From positions 2,945,001 through 3,009,000 of the forward strand of contig NZ_CP054856.1 of the NCBI RefSeq assembly GCF_018417475.1: DNA of 64,000 nucleotides. The letters run 5' to 3'. A program made the position numbers and the translations under genes. This stretch comes from Novosphingobium decolorationis. GTDB taxonomy: Bacteria > Pseudomonadota > Alphaproteobacteria > Sphingomonadales > Sphingomonadaceae. The stretch's first letter is position 1. Every line of letters begins with the position of its first letter. The notes under the pieces are model-generated. The model ran no database searches and was not told where the DNA came from. It saw only the letters and a list, made by a program, of their open reading frames with translations. Below are positions 45,957 through 54,973 of the stretch, piece after piece.

Positions 45957-46958
45957 ATGACGGGCAATGCGCCATCGCGGGAGAGTGCGGCTCAGGGACC
46001 CATGTCTTCGACCCCTGCGCGTCCTCTGGCGATCGAGGCGCGGGGCCTGATCAAGAGCTTCGATGGCACGCGCGCGGTCGACGGGGTTGATCTCTCCGTG
46101 CCAGAAGGCGCGGTCTACGGCATTCTCGGGCCCAACGGGGCGGGCAAGACCACGACCTTGCGCATGGTGCTGGGCATCATCGATCCCGATGCGGGCGTGC
46201 GCCGGATCCTGGGCCACGACCGGCCGCACGAGGTGGCCCACGCCATCGGCTACCTGCCCGAGGAGCGGGGGCTCTACCCCGCGATGAAGGCGGTGGAGGC
46301 CATCGCCTTCCTGGGCGCGCTGCGCGGCTTGCCGCTCAAGGAGGGGCGCAGGCGCGGGCGCGAGCTGCTCGAACGCCACGGACTTGGCCATGCGGCCGAC
46401 CGCCAGATCCGCCAGCTTTCCAAGGGCATGGCGCAGCAGGTCCAGATCCTGGGTACGCTTGTCCATCGCCCCCGCCTGGTCATTTTCGATGAGCCCTTCT
46501 CCGGCCTCGATGCGCTCAACCAGGGGCGGCTCGAGGCGATGATGCGCGATCTCGCCGCGCAGGGGACGACCGTCATCTTCTCTACCCACGTCATCGCCCA
46601 TGCCGAGCGCCTGTGCGACGAGGTCGCGATCATTGCCGGGGGCAAAGTGCCCTTTGCGGGCTCGGTCGATGTCGCGCGCGACCGTATCCCGGCGCAGGTC
46701 CGTCTGGAGACACGGGCGCGCGAGGGCGCCTGGCGCGCCGCGCTCCCCGAAGACGCCCGGCGCGAGGGGCGTTTCTGGTATTTCCCGCTGCCCGAAAGCG
46801 GCATCGAACCCCTGCTGCGCGCGCTGATCGAAGGCGAGGCGGGCATCCTCTCGCTCTCGATCGAGCGGGCGGGTCTGCACGATGCCTTCGTCGCCATCGC
46901 TGGCGAGGCGGCGGCGCGCGCGATGGGGCAGGACACGCCGGAGGAGACCGGTTCGTGA
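45957..46958 (+). CDS. ABC transporter ATP-binding protein (NatA-like)
   Basis: A 333-residue ATPase of the NatA/ABC-2 exporter type. It contains Walker A GPNGAGKTTTL (about 62-72), signature QLSKGMAQQVQ, Walker B LVIFDEPFSGLD, and a DUF4162-type C-terminal domain of about 90 residues. It pairs with the permease whose GTG start overlaps its stop. The ATG at 45957 has TAGGAGA upstream. Sodium export, known for NatAB, is only one possibility. Confidence 0.9.
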   Translation: MTGNAPSRESAAQGPMSSTPARPLAIEARGLIKSFDGTRAVDGVDLSVPEGAVYGILGPNGAGKTTTLRMVLGIIDPDAGVRRILGHDRPHEVAHAIGYLPEERGLYPAMKAVEAIAFLGALRGLPLKEGRRRGRELLERHGLGHAADRQIRQLSKGMAQQVQILGTLVHRPRLVIFDEPFSGLDALNQGRLEAMMRDLAAQGTTVIFSTHVIAHAERLCDEVAIIAGGKVPFAGSVDVARDRIPAQVRLETRAREGAWRAALPEDARREGRFWYFPLPESGIEPLLRALIEGEAGILSLSIERAGLHDAFVAIAGEAAARAMGQDTPEETGS

Positions 46959-48211
46959 GTGATATGCGAGAGCCAGGCCACTCGGGCCGCCTGTCCACGC
47001 TGTCGGCGGCTTGGGTGATCGCCCGGCGCGACTTCGTGGCGATCCTGTTCAGCCGCGCCTTCTTCTTCTTCCTCCTGGGGCCGCTGTTCCCGGTCCTCGT
47101 CGGCATCCTGGCAGGCTCGGTTGGCCAGCGCGTGCAGCAGACCGCGCAGAGCCCCGAGATCGGCCTCGTCATGGCCGAGGCCGAGGCGCGCCGGATCCTC
47201 GCCGCGCGCGAGGTCCTGGCTGCGCGGCTGGGGGAAGCGGTTCCGCGCATGACCCTGGTGCATCCACTGGCCGAGGGAGAGGACTATGAACCGCGCACCG
47301 CCCTGGAAGGCCGTGCGGCCAATATTGCCGCGATCCTTTCAGGGACCGCCGAGGCGCCGCAGCTGACCGGCCCGCGCACGCGGATCGAGAGCTGGCGCGG
47401 CCCGGTCGCGATGGTCGCCGCGCAGGCGCAGGCGGGTGAACTCGCGCCCTGGCCCAAGGTTCGGCTGGAAACCACCACCTCGAGCAGCGCGGTCGAGCGG
47501 CGCGGGCGCCTCACCACCGCGCAAGGCGCCCAGACGCTGCTGTTCCTCCTGACGATGATGCTGGCGGGCATGGTCCTCTCCAACCTCGTCGAGGAAAAGG
47601 GCAACAAGATCATTGAGGTGCTGGCCGCCGCCATTCCCATGGAGGCGGTCTTCATGGGCAAGCTGTTCGCCATGCTCGGCGTTTCGCTGGTCGGCATTGC
47701 GACCTGGGGCGCGACTGTGGGCGCGGTGCTGCTGGCCGGCAGTTCGGTGCTGCCCACGCTCACCACGCCCGCGGTCGGCTGGCCGATGCTCGTGGTCCTG
47801 GGCGTGGTTTACTTCGCCACGGCCTACCTGCTGCTGGGCTCGGTCTTCCTGGCCGTAGGTTCGCTGGCGACGACCGTGCGCGAGGTGCAGACGCTCTCGA
47901 TGCCGGTGACGATGGTGCAGTTGCTGGTCTTCTTCCTCGCCAGCTACGCGATGACGCAGCCGGGCACGGCCATCGAGTATTTCGCGCTCATTTTCCCTTT
48001 CAGCGCGCCCTTTGCGATGCTCGCGCGCGCGGCGCAGGACCCGGCGCTCTTGCCTCATGTCCCGGCGGTGCTGGCGCAGTGCGCCTGGGTGCTGCTGCTC
48101 GTGCGGCTGGGCTCGGCGCTGTTCCGCAAGCGGGTGATGAAATCGGGCCCTGCGCGGGTCAAGAAGGCACGCAGCTCGCTGTTCAGGCGCAAGGCAGGCG
48201 CGAAGGTGTAG
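46955..48211 (+). CDS. ABC-2 type permease (NatB-like)
   Basis: A 418-residue membrane protein with an N-terminal helix (about 25-50), a large extracytoplasmic domain (about 60-190) and five or six C-terminal helices. LVEEKGNKIIEVLAAAIPMEAVFMGKL is the ABC-2 permease coupling motif. The start is a GTG overlapping the stop of the ATPase gene; ATG 46964 is an alternative. It ends with a strongly basic tail. Confidence 0.9.
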   Translation: MSDMREPGHSGRLSTLSAAWVIARRDFVAILFSRAFFFFLLGPLFPVLVGILAGSVGQRVQQTAQSPEIGLVMAEAEARRILAAREVLAARLGEAVPRMTLVHPLAEGEDYEPRTALEGRAANIAAILSGTAEAPQLTGPRTRIESWRGPVAMVAAQAQAGELAPWPKVRLETTTSSSAVERRGRLTTAQGAQTLLFLLTMMLAGMVLSNLVEEKGNKIIEVLAAAIPMEAVFMGKLFAMLGVSLVGIATWGATVGAVLLAGSSVLPTLTTPAVGWPMLVVLGVVYFATAYLLLGSVFLAVGSLATTVREVQTLSMPVTMVQLLVFFLASYAMTQPGTAIEYFALIFPFSAPFAMLARAAQDPALLPHVPAVLAQCAWVLLLVRLGSALFRKRVMKSGPARVKKARSSLFRRKAGAKV

Positions 48212-48275
48212 TCTTCTCACTCGCGAATCACAGGCGGGAGCGGCGTGGCGGCTTCCGCGCGATTGGGGAGAGACC

Positions 48276-48800
48276 ATGGCGCAGATCCGTTCCGAAAGGC
48301 GACCTTCGGGTGGCTTCGATGCTGGCCGCAGGCGTGCGCTCGGCTTTCTGGGCAGCGCGCTGGCGAGCGGCATTCTGGCCGCCTGCGGGGCGCAGGAGGC
48401 CGATGCGAAAACCTACCCGGTGCAACTCACCAAGGCGCAGTGGAAGGCGCGGCTGACCCCGCTGCAATACCGTATCCTGCGCGAAGGGGCGACCGAGCGG
48501 GCGGGTTCGTCTCCGCTCGACACCGAAAAGCGGCGTGGCATCTTCGCGTGCGCGGGGTGTGACCATCACCTCTTCGATTCGGCGACCAAGTATGACAGCC
48601 GCACCGGCTGGCCCAGCTTCTGGCGGCCTCTGCCCGGCGCCGTCGGCACCTCCACCGACCACAAGATCGGCTATCCGCGCACCGAGGTCCACTGCGCGCG
48701 CTGCGGCGGGCATCTGGGCCATGTCTTCAACGACGGGCCGCGGCCCACCGGCAAGCGTTATTGCATGAACGGGGCGGCGATGCGCTTCATTCCGCGTTGA
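48276..48800 (+). CDS. msrB: Peptide-methionine (R)-S-oxide reductase, exported
   Basis: Repairs methionine-R-sulfoxide in proteins. The 174-residue product has an N-terminal arginine-rich, hydrophobic export signal (RRRALGFLGSALASGILAAC37) that looks like a Tat signal ending in a lipobox, so a periplasmic lipoprotein is possible. The MsrB domain has zinc cysteines C92-x-x-C95 and C140-x-x-C143 and the catalytic cysteine C163 in RYCMNGAAMRF. The 3' end overlaps the convergent transporter gene by 14 bases. Confidence 0.93.
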   Translation: MAQIRSERRPSGGFDAGRRRALGFLGSALASGILAACGAQEADAKTYPVQLTKAQWKARLTPLQYRILREGATERAGSSPLDTEKRRGIFACAGCDHHLFDSATKYDSRTGWPSFWRPLPGAVGTSTDHKIGYPRTEVHCARCGGHLGHVFNDGPRPTGKRYCMNGAAMRFIPR

Positions 48801-50022
48801 TCGCAGGCTTGGGTACGCCCGAGACGGCGGGCGCAAGCGGCTGGACGAAGGCAAGGCGGACAGAAATCGCCAGCGCGAGCGCGATCAGGCTTCCTGCAAA
48901 CAGGGCGACCCCGCCCCAGCCCGCGTGGGTCCAGGCGTAACCGCCCGCCGAGCCCAGGACGCTCGACCCCATGTAATAGCCGAAAAGGTAGCTTGCGGTC
49001 CCTTGCGCGCGGACCGTGCGCGCGCGGCGTCCGACCCACGAGGAGGCGACCGCGTGGGCGGCGAAGAAGGCCACGGTGACGACCCCGATGCCCGCGATCA
49101 CGAGGGGAAGAGCCTGGGTACAGGTCAGCGCAATACCACAAAGGAAGAGGGCGAGCGGAGGCCACAGCGCGCGGCGCGGGCCGAACTTTCCCGAAACATG
49201 GCCTGCCAGCGCCGAACTGGCCGAGCCGAGCAGGTAGAGAAGGAATATCAGGCCGACCTCGCCCTGCGAGAGCGCATAGGGCGCGGCCAGAAGGCGGTAG
49301 CCCGCGTAATTGTAGACCGAGATGAAGGCGCCCATCAGCAGGAAGGCGACAAGGAACAGCCAGGGCAGCGCGGTGTCGGCAAAGAGCCCGGCGAAGCCCT
49401 TGGCATAGCCCGTCAGCGACTGGCGGCGCGGCGTGAACTGGCGCGAGTGGGGGAGGATGCGCCAGAAGACGAGTGCAAGGACCAGTGCGGCAAGGCCCGT
49501 CGCGCCCAGCGCCGTGCGCCAGCCCCACCATTCGGCGAGCAGGCTGACGAGCAGGCGCCCGCTCATTCCGCCCACGGCAGACCCTGCGATATAAAGCCCC
49601 ATCGCGCGCCCGACGGCGGCGTCCTCCACTTCCTCGCTGATATAGGCCATGGCGACCGCCGGAACGCCCGCCAGCGCGATCCCGCACACGAGGCGCAGCG
49701 CCAGGAGGCTGTGCCATCCGGGCAGGAGCCCGAGCGGGGCCGTCAGGACGGCGGCACCCAGCAGGGAGCCGATCATCATGCCGCGTCGTCCGATGCGCTC
49801 CGAGATCATGCCCGCCACCAGCAGCACGAAGGCCATCGGGCCCGTCGCGAGCGAGACCGCCAGGCTCGCCTCCTCGGCGTTGAGGCCATAGTCGGCGCTG
49901 AACTGCGGGAGCAGCGGCTGGGTGCAGTAAAGCAGCGCGAAAGTGGACAGCCCGGCAAACAGCATGGCCGCGCACAGGCGGCGGTAAGCCCCTGTTCCGG
50001 GGGAGATCTTGGCCTCGGTCAT
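48787..50022 (-). CDS. MFS transporter (YnfM/arabinose-efflux-like)
   Basis: A 411-residue transporter with 12 helices. Motifs: LYCTQPLLPQFSADYGLNAEEASLAVSLAT near the N-terminus (typical of YnfM-type efflux), ISERIGRRGMMIGSLL in loop 2-3. It probably exports sugars or drugs, but the substrate is not known. It follows the 112-residue protein gene after a strong inverted repeat, on the same strand. Confidence 0.87.
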   Translation of the reverse strand: MTEAKISPGTGAYRRLCAAMLFAGLSTFALLYCTQPLLPQFSADYGLNAEEASLAVSLATGPMAFVLLVAGMISERIGRRGMMIGSLLGAAVLTAPLGLLPGWHSLLALRLVCGIALAGVPAVAMAYISEEVEDAAVGRAMGLYIAGSAVGGMSGRLLVSLLAEWWGWRTALGATGLAALVLALVFWRILPHSRQFTPRRQSLTGYAKGFAGLFADTALPWLFLVAFLLMGAFISVYNYAGYRLLAAPYALSQGEVGLIFLLYLLGSASSALAGHVSGKFGPRRALWPPLALFLCGIALTCTQALPLVIAGIGVVTVAFFAAHAVASSWVGRRARTVRAQGTASYLFGYYMGSSVLGSAGGYAWTHAGWGGVALFAGSLIALALAISVRLAFVQPLAPAVSGVPKPAINAE

Positions 50023-50083
50023 TGCCCCTTCCTATGGGGACGGGACCTGCGCGGCGCAAGGCGAAGCGCGCCGAAGGCTTCAG

Positions 50084-50145
50084 GACGGCGGACCTGTGTG
50101 AGCGGCGTCTCCACCGCGTGGGGTCACAAGTGGTGGTCCGCCGTC
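50084..50145. repeat. Long inverted repeat after the 112-residue protein gene
   Basis: Two perfect 11-base arms, GACGGCGGACC (50084-50094) and GGTCCGCCGTC (50135-50145), enclose a 40-base loop with a smaller internal hairpin around CCACCGCGTGG. It lies eight bases beyond the gene stop on the minus strand. A terminator without T-run or an RNA stability element are both possible. Confidence 0.65.
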
Positions 50146-50152
50146 CCGCTCC

Positions 50153-50491
50153 TCAGGTCCCGGTCGCGCGGGCGGCGGGCACGTCCATCCCGGCGCGCTC
50201 GAGGATCTGGGAGACACTGCGCTGGGTGGCCGCGATGGGCGCCCCGGCGACGAGGTTGGCAAAGCGCTGGCGCTCGGCGGCGATGCGCTCGGCAAGGTCG
50301 CCTGTGGGCACGAAGTCGTCGATCTCCTGGCGCGTGACCGCGCCTTGCGTCTCAAGCAGGTATTCGGTGACGATCTGGCGGTCGCGCTGGATCCACACCT
50401 CGCTCATCAGGGCCATGACCATGCGCGCGACGTCGGTGATGCTTTCGGGACCCAGATAGTCGGGGCCGGTGTCGGTCTTGGAAGTGTTCAT
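50153..50491 (-). CDS. Conserved hypothetical protein, 112 residues
   Basis: MNTSKTDTGPDYLGPESITDVARMVMALMSEVWIQRDRQIVTEYLLE... a soluble helical protein with no recognisable motif. Its start overlaps the stop of the methyltransferase gene (ATGA), which implies a linked function, perhaps as an accessory of that enzyme. No family name is recognised. Confidence 0.75.
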   Translation of the reverse strand: MNTSKTDTGPDYLGPESITDVARMVMALMSEVWIQRDRQIVTEYLLETQGAVTRQEIDDFVPTGDLAERIAAERQRFANLVAGAPIAATQRSVSQILERAGMDVPAARATGT

Positions 50492-51672
50492 GCCTGGGCC
50501 TCCACAGCGGTGCTCTCGGGTTTGCGGGCGCGGGTGATCCAGGGGTACTGGTCCTGCCCGATGGCGTAGGATTCCACGGCTTCGAAACCAGCCTCCTCGA
50601 GCATCGCATCGAGGCTCTCATGCAGCACCGGCGAGAAGAAGGGCTCCTCGCGGTGGAGCGTGTCCCAATCCAGGATGACGGCGTGGAACATCGAGACCGC
50701 GCGGAAGGGGGGCGGGTCGGAAATGACGATGTCCGCGCCCGGCTTCATGATCCGGAACAGCTCGGCAAAGAGCGCGCGGTTGGCCTTGGGCGGCAGTTCA
50801 TGGTGCAGGGCATAAGTGATGACACCATCGAAGCTGGCGTCCGCTTCGCCGGTATCGGTCGCGCAGTCGGCCTGTTTGAGATGGACCGGAAAGCCGAAGC
50901 GGGCGGCCATGCGCGCGCCGTTCTTCAGCAGCAGGGGCGAAAGGTCGGCGCCGTGCAGTTCGGCCTCGGGAAAGACGCTGTGGACGGCCTTGAGCGTCGA
51001 GACCCCGCCGCAGCCCGGCTCGTAGATGCGCGCGTAGCTGTCCTTGGGGAACTGGCGGATGGTCTTGAGGCGCTGGCCCACGATGTCATCGCCGATGCCG
51101 ACCGCTGCGTAGCCGCCCTTTCTGAATACATAGGGGCCCACGCCAAAGGCGAAGAGCGCGCCGTAGAGGTCGTAGCCGTCCCAGCCGCCCGGCTCCAGGT
51201 GCCATTCGATGGGGGCGAACCAGGCGGGGATGGCGAGGTCCTCGGCCAGGGTCAGCGAGCCAGCCTCCGGTGTCTCATCCGAGCCTTGCGCCATCGCCGC
51301 GTCATAGGCCAGAAACTCGGCGCGCCGCTCCTCGATGGCGGGGATGCCGCGGTTGAAGTTTTCCTCGGCCACGTAGCGCTGGAAGAAGCGTTCGAGGCGG
51401 TAGATCGCATCGCCCTCGCACACGGTGCGGGCCTTGGCGATGCGCTCGCGCTCGGAAAAGGCGGGGGTGGGGGAGGCATGGTCCTCGCCCAGCATGCGCC
51501 CTTGCGGGTTCTCCTCGAAGTTGGCGGCGGCCATCGGGCGCAGCGTGCCCGAGGAGAAGGTCTGGATCGCGCCCAGGATCTCCAGCCCGGCGCGTCCGCG
51601 CTGGGAAAGCGCGAAGGTCGGGGCGGCACCTTCCTTGAGGGAGCCATCGTCAAGGCGGGTCAGGAATGTCAT
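50488..51672 (-). CDS. Class I SAM-dependent methyltransferase
   Basis: A 394-residue protein. Residues 1-180 form an N-terminal domain without a recognised family; the C-terminal half is a methyltransferase with motif I EPGCGGVSTLKAVHSVFP (about 200-217), acidic HGADLSP and ALHHELPPKANRALFAELFRIMKPG. GGAGG lies upstream of ATG 51672. It belongs to the minus-strand unit receptor-SnoaL-methyltransferase-112 residue protein. Modification of a small molecule is likely; its nature is unknown. Confidence 0.82.
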   Translation of the reverse strand: MTFLTRLDDGSLKEGAAPTFALSQRGRAGLEILGAIQTFSSGTLRPMAAANFEENPQGRMLGEDHASPTPAFSERERIAKARTVCEGDAIYRLERFFQRYVAEENFNRGIPAIEERRAEFLAYDAAMAQGSDETPEAGSLTLAEDLAIPAWFAPIEWHLEPGGWDGYDLYGALFAFGVGPYVFRKGGYAAVGIGDDIVGQRLKTIRQFPKDSYARIYEPGCGGVSTLKAVHSVFPEAELHGADLSPLLLKNGARMAARFGFPVHLKQADCATDTGEADASFDGVITYALHHELPPKANRALFAELFRIMKPGADIVISDPPPFRAVSMFHAVILDWDTLHREEPFFSPVLHESLDAMLEEAGFEAVESYAIGQDQYPWITRARKPESTAVEAQA

Positions 51673-51709
51673 CGGCAAGCCTCCACAGGGCAGGGGATGG
51701 GGGAATGTC

Positions 51710-52219
51710 TCAGGGGGTTTCGGACGGATCGGGCCGCTCGGGCCGGGCGCGGGCCATGCCGCCCAGCACTTTCCACTCGCCCCTCTCGCGTACCCAGCTG
51801 TGGGTGACCTCGAAGCGCTCGTCGACAGGCGTGCCATCGGCCAGCCGGGTGCGGTGGGTGTGGTAGTAGATGACTGCGAAATCGCCGTGGAGGGCCAGGT
51901 CGAGGAAGGTCATCTCGAGCGCTTCGAGCGTCTTGCCCGCCATGCGCCGGCCGGTTTCCTTCAGCCCCTCGTTGCCCTTGGGGAGGGGCGCATAGGGGGG
52001 CCAGGCCTTGTAGCCGTGCGCCGTGCTGGCGAGGTAGATCGCAAGATCGCCCTTGGCCCGGCCGTTGTAGATCGCCAGTTCGCGCGCCCAGATCGCCTCC
52101 TTCGCGGCCTGCCAGGCGGCATCGGAAGGGGGCTGGGCTGCTGCGGCCAGGCGCGGTGCGGCAAGGCCGGCCAGAAGGAGGCCGGACAGGGCCAGTCGGG
52201 TCAAGCGGCGGAGTTTCAC
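51710..52219 (-). CDS. SnoaL/NTF2-like protein, exported
   Basis: A 169-residue protein starting at GTG 52219 behind AGGAGA. It has a signal peptide (LTRLALSGLLLAGLAAPRLAAAAQ) and an NTF2-like domain (SnoaL or DUF4440 type), seen in AAWQAAKEAIWARELAIYNG and THSWVRERGEWKVLGGMAR. Such domains bind or isomerise small molecules. It sits between a TonB receptor gene and a methyltransferase gene. Confidence 0.8.
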   Translation of the reverse strand: MKLRRLTRLALSGLLLAGLAAPRLAAAAQPPSDAAWQAAKEAIWARELAIYNGRAKGDLAIYLASTAHGYKAWPPYAPLPKGNEGLKETGRRMAGKTLEALEMTFLDLALHGDFAVIYYHTHRTRLADGTPVDERFEVTHSWVRERGEWKVLGGMARARPERPDPSETP

Positions 52220-52329
52220 GCGCTCTCCTGTGTCGGGGTGGGGATCTGGGGGAGAGGCAAGGTTCCCGGCCCGCCACCGGGAAGGCTTGGGGCCTTCTGG
52301 GGTGGCGGGCGCGGGTCCCTTGCGTGGGG

Positions 52330-54729
52330 TCAGTAGTCGAAGGTCAGGGTCACGCCGAAGGTACGGCGATCGCCCAGGTTGACGTTGTACTGGAAGATCG
52401 AGGGCACCACGAACGAGGCCTCGGCGTACTTCTCGTCGAGCAGGTTCTTCACCCAGAAGAAGCCCTTCCAGCGATCCGCGCTGACACCGACGCGGGCGTT
52501 GGTGAGGAAGTAGGCCGCGGTCGAGGCGGTATTGGTCTCGTCCACGTACATCTTGCCCCGGTAGATCTCGTCGGCGCCCATGAAGAAGTCGAGATCGTCG
52601 TTGACAGGTGTGCGGTAGTCGAAGCCGAAGGTGCCCTGGAACTGCGGCACGTTGCCAAGGTAGTTGCCCGCAACGTTGCCGTCCGTGCGACACACGATGT
52701 CATCGCAGGTGCTGCTGGCGGTGGGCGCCACCGCGCCGTCCTTGGCCGTCGCGTGCTGCCAGGCGAACGAGCCGTTGAGCGTGAGCGGAGTTGCGACGCG
52801 GTAGTTGGCGGTCAGTTCCACACCGTAGGATTCGGCCGAACCGCCGCTGATGTAGGCGCCGGGCACCGCACCGCCGCCTTGCGTCGAATCGACAGGGGGC
52901 ACGTAGTTTGCAGGCGGCGCGCTGATCTGGCGCTTCTGCCAGTCGATGTAGAAGGCCGCGAGCGAGTAGTTGAAGCGGTTGTTCAGCAGCGAGCCCTTGG
53001 TGCCGACCTCGTAAGTCCAGTTCACTTCCTCGCCATAGGCGCGCTCCTCGGGCAGCAGTTCGACCGAGCCGGTGACGTAGCCGTTGAAGCCGCCCGCCTT
53101 CACGCCCTTGGCCGCGCTGGCGTAGAACATCAGGTCCACGCTCGGCTCGTAGCGGACCGAGAAGCGCGGGGTGAGGTTGTTGTAGTCGGCCTCCAGCGCG
53201 GGCAGATCGGGGGTCTGCATGTCGATGGTGGTGAGCGCGGTGTGGGTGTAGCGCGCCTCGGCGCCGAGCGTGAGCTGGTCGTCGAGGAGCTTGAGGCCGA
53301 CGCGGCCGTAGCCGGAGTCGATCTTGTAGTTGGTGCGCCGGTTGTTGAACAGGATCACCCCGCCATCGTCGAGCGGGTCCCAGTTGTCGCTGAGGACCGG
53401 GCCGCCCGGCTGCATGCCCAGGCGCAGGCCGAAGAGGAAGGCGTCCGAGGTCTTGGAGCGGAAGTAGCCGAAGTCGAAGGTGAAGGGACCGCCATTGTCG
53501 AAGGCAAGGCGCGCGTCGTGGCTGGTGTACTTCATCAGCCCCGCCTCGCGCTGCATCGAGAACGTCGGCGACTGGCCGGGCAGGCGGAAGGAGCTTTCAT
53601 CGAGGTAGTACGAGTTGCTGGCAAAGCTCGACTGCTCGATGCCCTCGCCGCGCACGCGCCCGAAGTCGTAGTTGAAGGTCCAGTCGGGCGAGAAGGCGTA
53701 CTCGGCCGCGACGTGGTACATCTCGGTCTTGGCGCGCATGCCCGGCTGGGGCGCGGCGAAGAGGCCGTCGGGATAGTGGTCCGTGTTTTCGCCCGAGCGC
53801 TTGCCCGCCGGGCTGCTCGGCAGGTTGCCGCACCACAGGTAGGGGCTGCCGTTCGAGCCGACCGCGCCGCAGTTGAGCTGGTCTTCGCGCAAGTTGCCGT
53901 CGATGGTGTAGAAGGCGCGGATCTTCTCGTTGCGGGTCAGCCGGTAATAGGTGCCGGTGATCGCCATGCCATCGGTCGGCGTGAGCTTGAGAGAGGCGGA
54001 GAAGTTGCGGCGCTGGTAGCCGCCGAAGTCGGCCATGCCGCTCGATCCCGCGCCCGGAAAGTTGTTCTTCCACACGCCGTCGAAGTCGGCCGTGGCGTAG
54101 TAGATCCGGCCCGAGAGGATACCCGGCACGATCGGTCCGCCGACAGCGGCGCGGACGTCCGTATAGCCCCCGTTGCCGACCGAGGCGCGGCCGCTGGCGT
54201 GCAGTTCGTCGGTGGGCTCATTGAGCACGTAGTTGATCGCACCCGAAAAGGTGTTCTGGCCGTAGAGCGCGCTCTGCGGGCCCTTCACGACCTCGATGCG
54301 CTGGACATCGCCCAGCTGCGAATCGACCATGTAGCCGCGCTGCAGGTAGATCCCGTCGATGAACACGCCGGTGTTGCCCACCGCGTTCTGCACGTTGGTC
54401 TGCGACAGGCCGCGGATGACCGCGTTGCCGTTGAACTTGGAGAGGAAGTCGGTGAAGCGCAGGCCCGGCGTGTAGTTGGCGATGTCCTGGAGGTCGGTCA
54501 CGCCCTTCTCGGCCATGTCCTCGGAAGAGATCGCCGCGATCGAGAGCGGCACGTCCTGCAGGCGCTCCTCGGTGCGCCGCGCGGTGACGATGATGTCGCC
54601 CGAGGCCGGTGCGCTCCGGGCGCTCTCGGCGCTCTGTGCGCTCGCGGTGCCCGGGGCGCTGGCCAGCAGCGCGGCGGTGCAGATGCTCGAAAGAAGCGCG
54701 CTCGTACGCACGATGTGATGACGGGCCAT
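52330..54729 (-). CDS. TonB-dependent outer-membrane receptor
   Basis: A 799-residue outer-membrane receptor. It has a signal peptide (to ASAQ, about residue 32), a TonB-box-like DIIVTARRTEERLQDVPLSI (IIVTARR), the plug domain with VIRGLSQTNVQNAVGNTGVFIDGIYLQRG and VEVVKGPQSALYGQNTFSGAINYVL, and a 22-strand barrel that ends in the aromatic GVTLTFDY. The ligand is unknown; receptors of this group in sphingomonads often take up plant aromatics or terpenoids. ATG 54729 is preferred to the GTG two codons upstream. Divergent esterase gene next to it. Confidence 0.93.
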   Translation of the reverse strand: MARHHIVRTSALLSSICTAALLASAPGTASAQSAESARSAPASGDIIVTARRTEERLQDVPLSIAAISSEDMAEKGVTDLQDIANYTPGLRFTDFLSKFNGNAVIRGLSQTNVQNAVGNTGVFIDGIYLQRGYMVDSQLGDVQRIEVVKGPQSALYGQNTFSGAINYVLNEPTDELHASGRASVGNGGYTDVRAAVGGPIVPGILSGRIYYATADFDGVWKNNFPGAGSSGMADFGGYQRRNFSASLKLTPTDGMAITGTYYRLTRNEKIRAFYTIDGNLREDQLNCGAVGSNGSPYLWCGNLPSSPAGKRSGENTDHYPDGLFAAPQPGMRAKTEMYHVAAEYAFSPDWTFNYDFGRVRGEGIEQSSFASNSYYLDESSFRLPGQSPTFSMQREAGLMKYTSHDARLAFDNGGPFTFDFGYFRSKTSDAFLFGLRLGMQPGGPVLSDNWDPLDDGGVILFNNRRTNYKIDSGYGRVGLKLLDDQLTLGAEARYTHTALTTIDMQTPDLPALEADYNNLTPRFSVRYEPSVDLMFYASAAKGVKAGGFNGYVTGSVELLPEERAYGEEVNWTYEVGTKGSLLNNRFNYSLAAFYIDWQKRQISAPPANYVPPVDSTQGGGAVPGAYISGGSAESYGVELTANYRVATPLTLNGSFAWQHATAKDGAVAPTASSTCDDIVCRTDGNVAGNYLGNVPQFQGTFGFDYRTPVNDDLDFFMGADEIYRGKMYVDETNTASTAAYFLTNARVGVSADRWKGFFWVKNLLDEKYAEASFVVPSIFQYNVNLGDRRTFGVTLTFDY

Positions 54730-54825
54730 GCCCACTACCCCCTGTTTCTTGTGAACCCCATTTGCGCGGTGGCTGCCGTTGCCGGTGCGCCGCGTGCCCC
54801 ATGGGTAAGGGGAGGATGGGCTTCA

Positions 54826-54865
54826 CCCGAACTGCAAGTTCGGGGCGTGTTCAAGGGATGAACAC
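54826..54865. promoter_or_regulatory. Two adjacent perfect palindromes in a divergent promoter region
   Basis: CCCGAACT-GCA-AGTTCGGG (54826-54844) is followed after two bases by GTGTTCA-AGGGA-TGAACAC (54847-54865). The arms share GAAC/GTTC-type half-sites. They lie 97-136 bases upstream of the receptor start and about 110-150 bases upstream of the esterase start. They could be operators of a dimeric regulator or RNA hairpins in a leader. Confidence 0.55.
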
Positions 54866-54973
54866 GGCGCCCGGGGACCCGTGACCTTGCCATGGGGAGG
54901 CGGAAGAAAGGGATGTGTCACAGCGCTTTGCCATCGTGCGGGTGCACCCATCGGCCACTTCAGGAGCCTGCCC

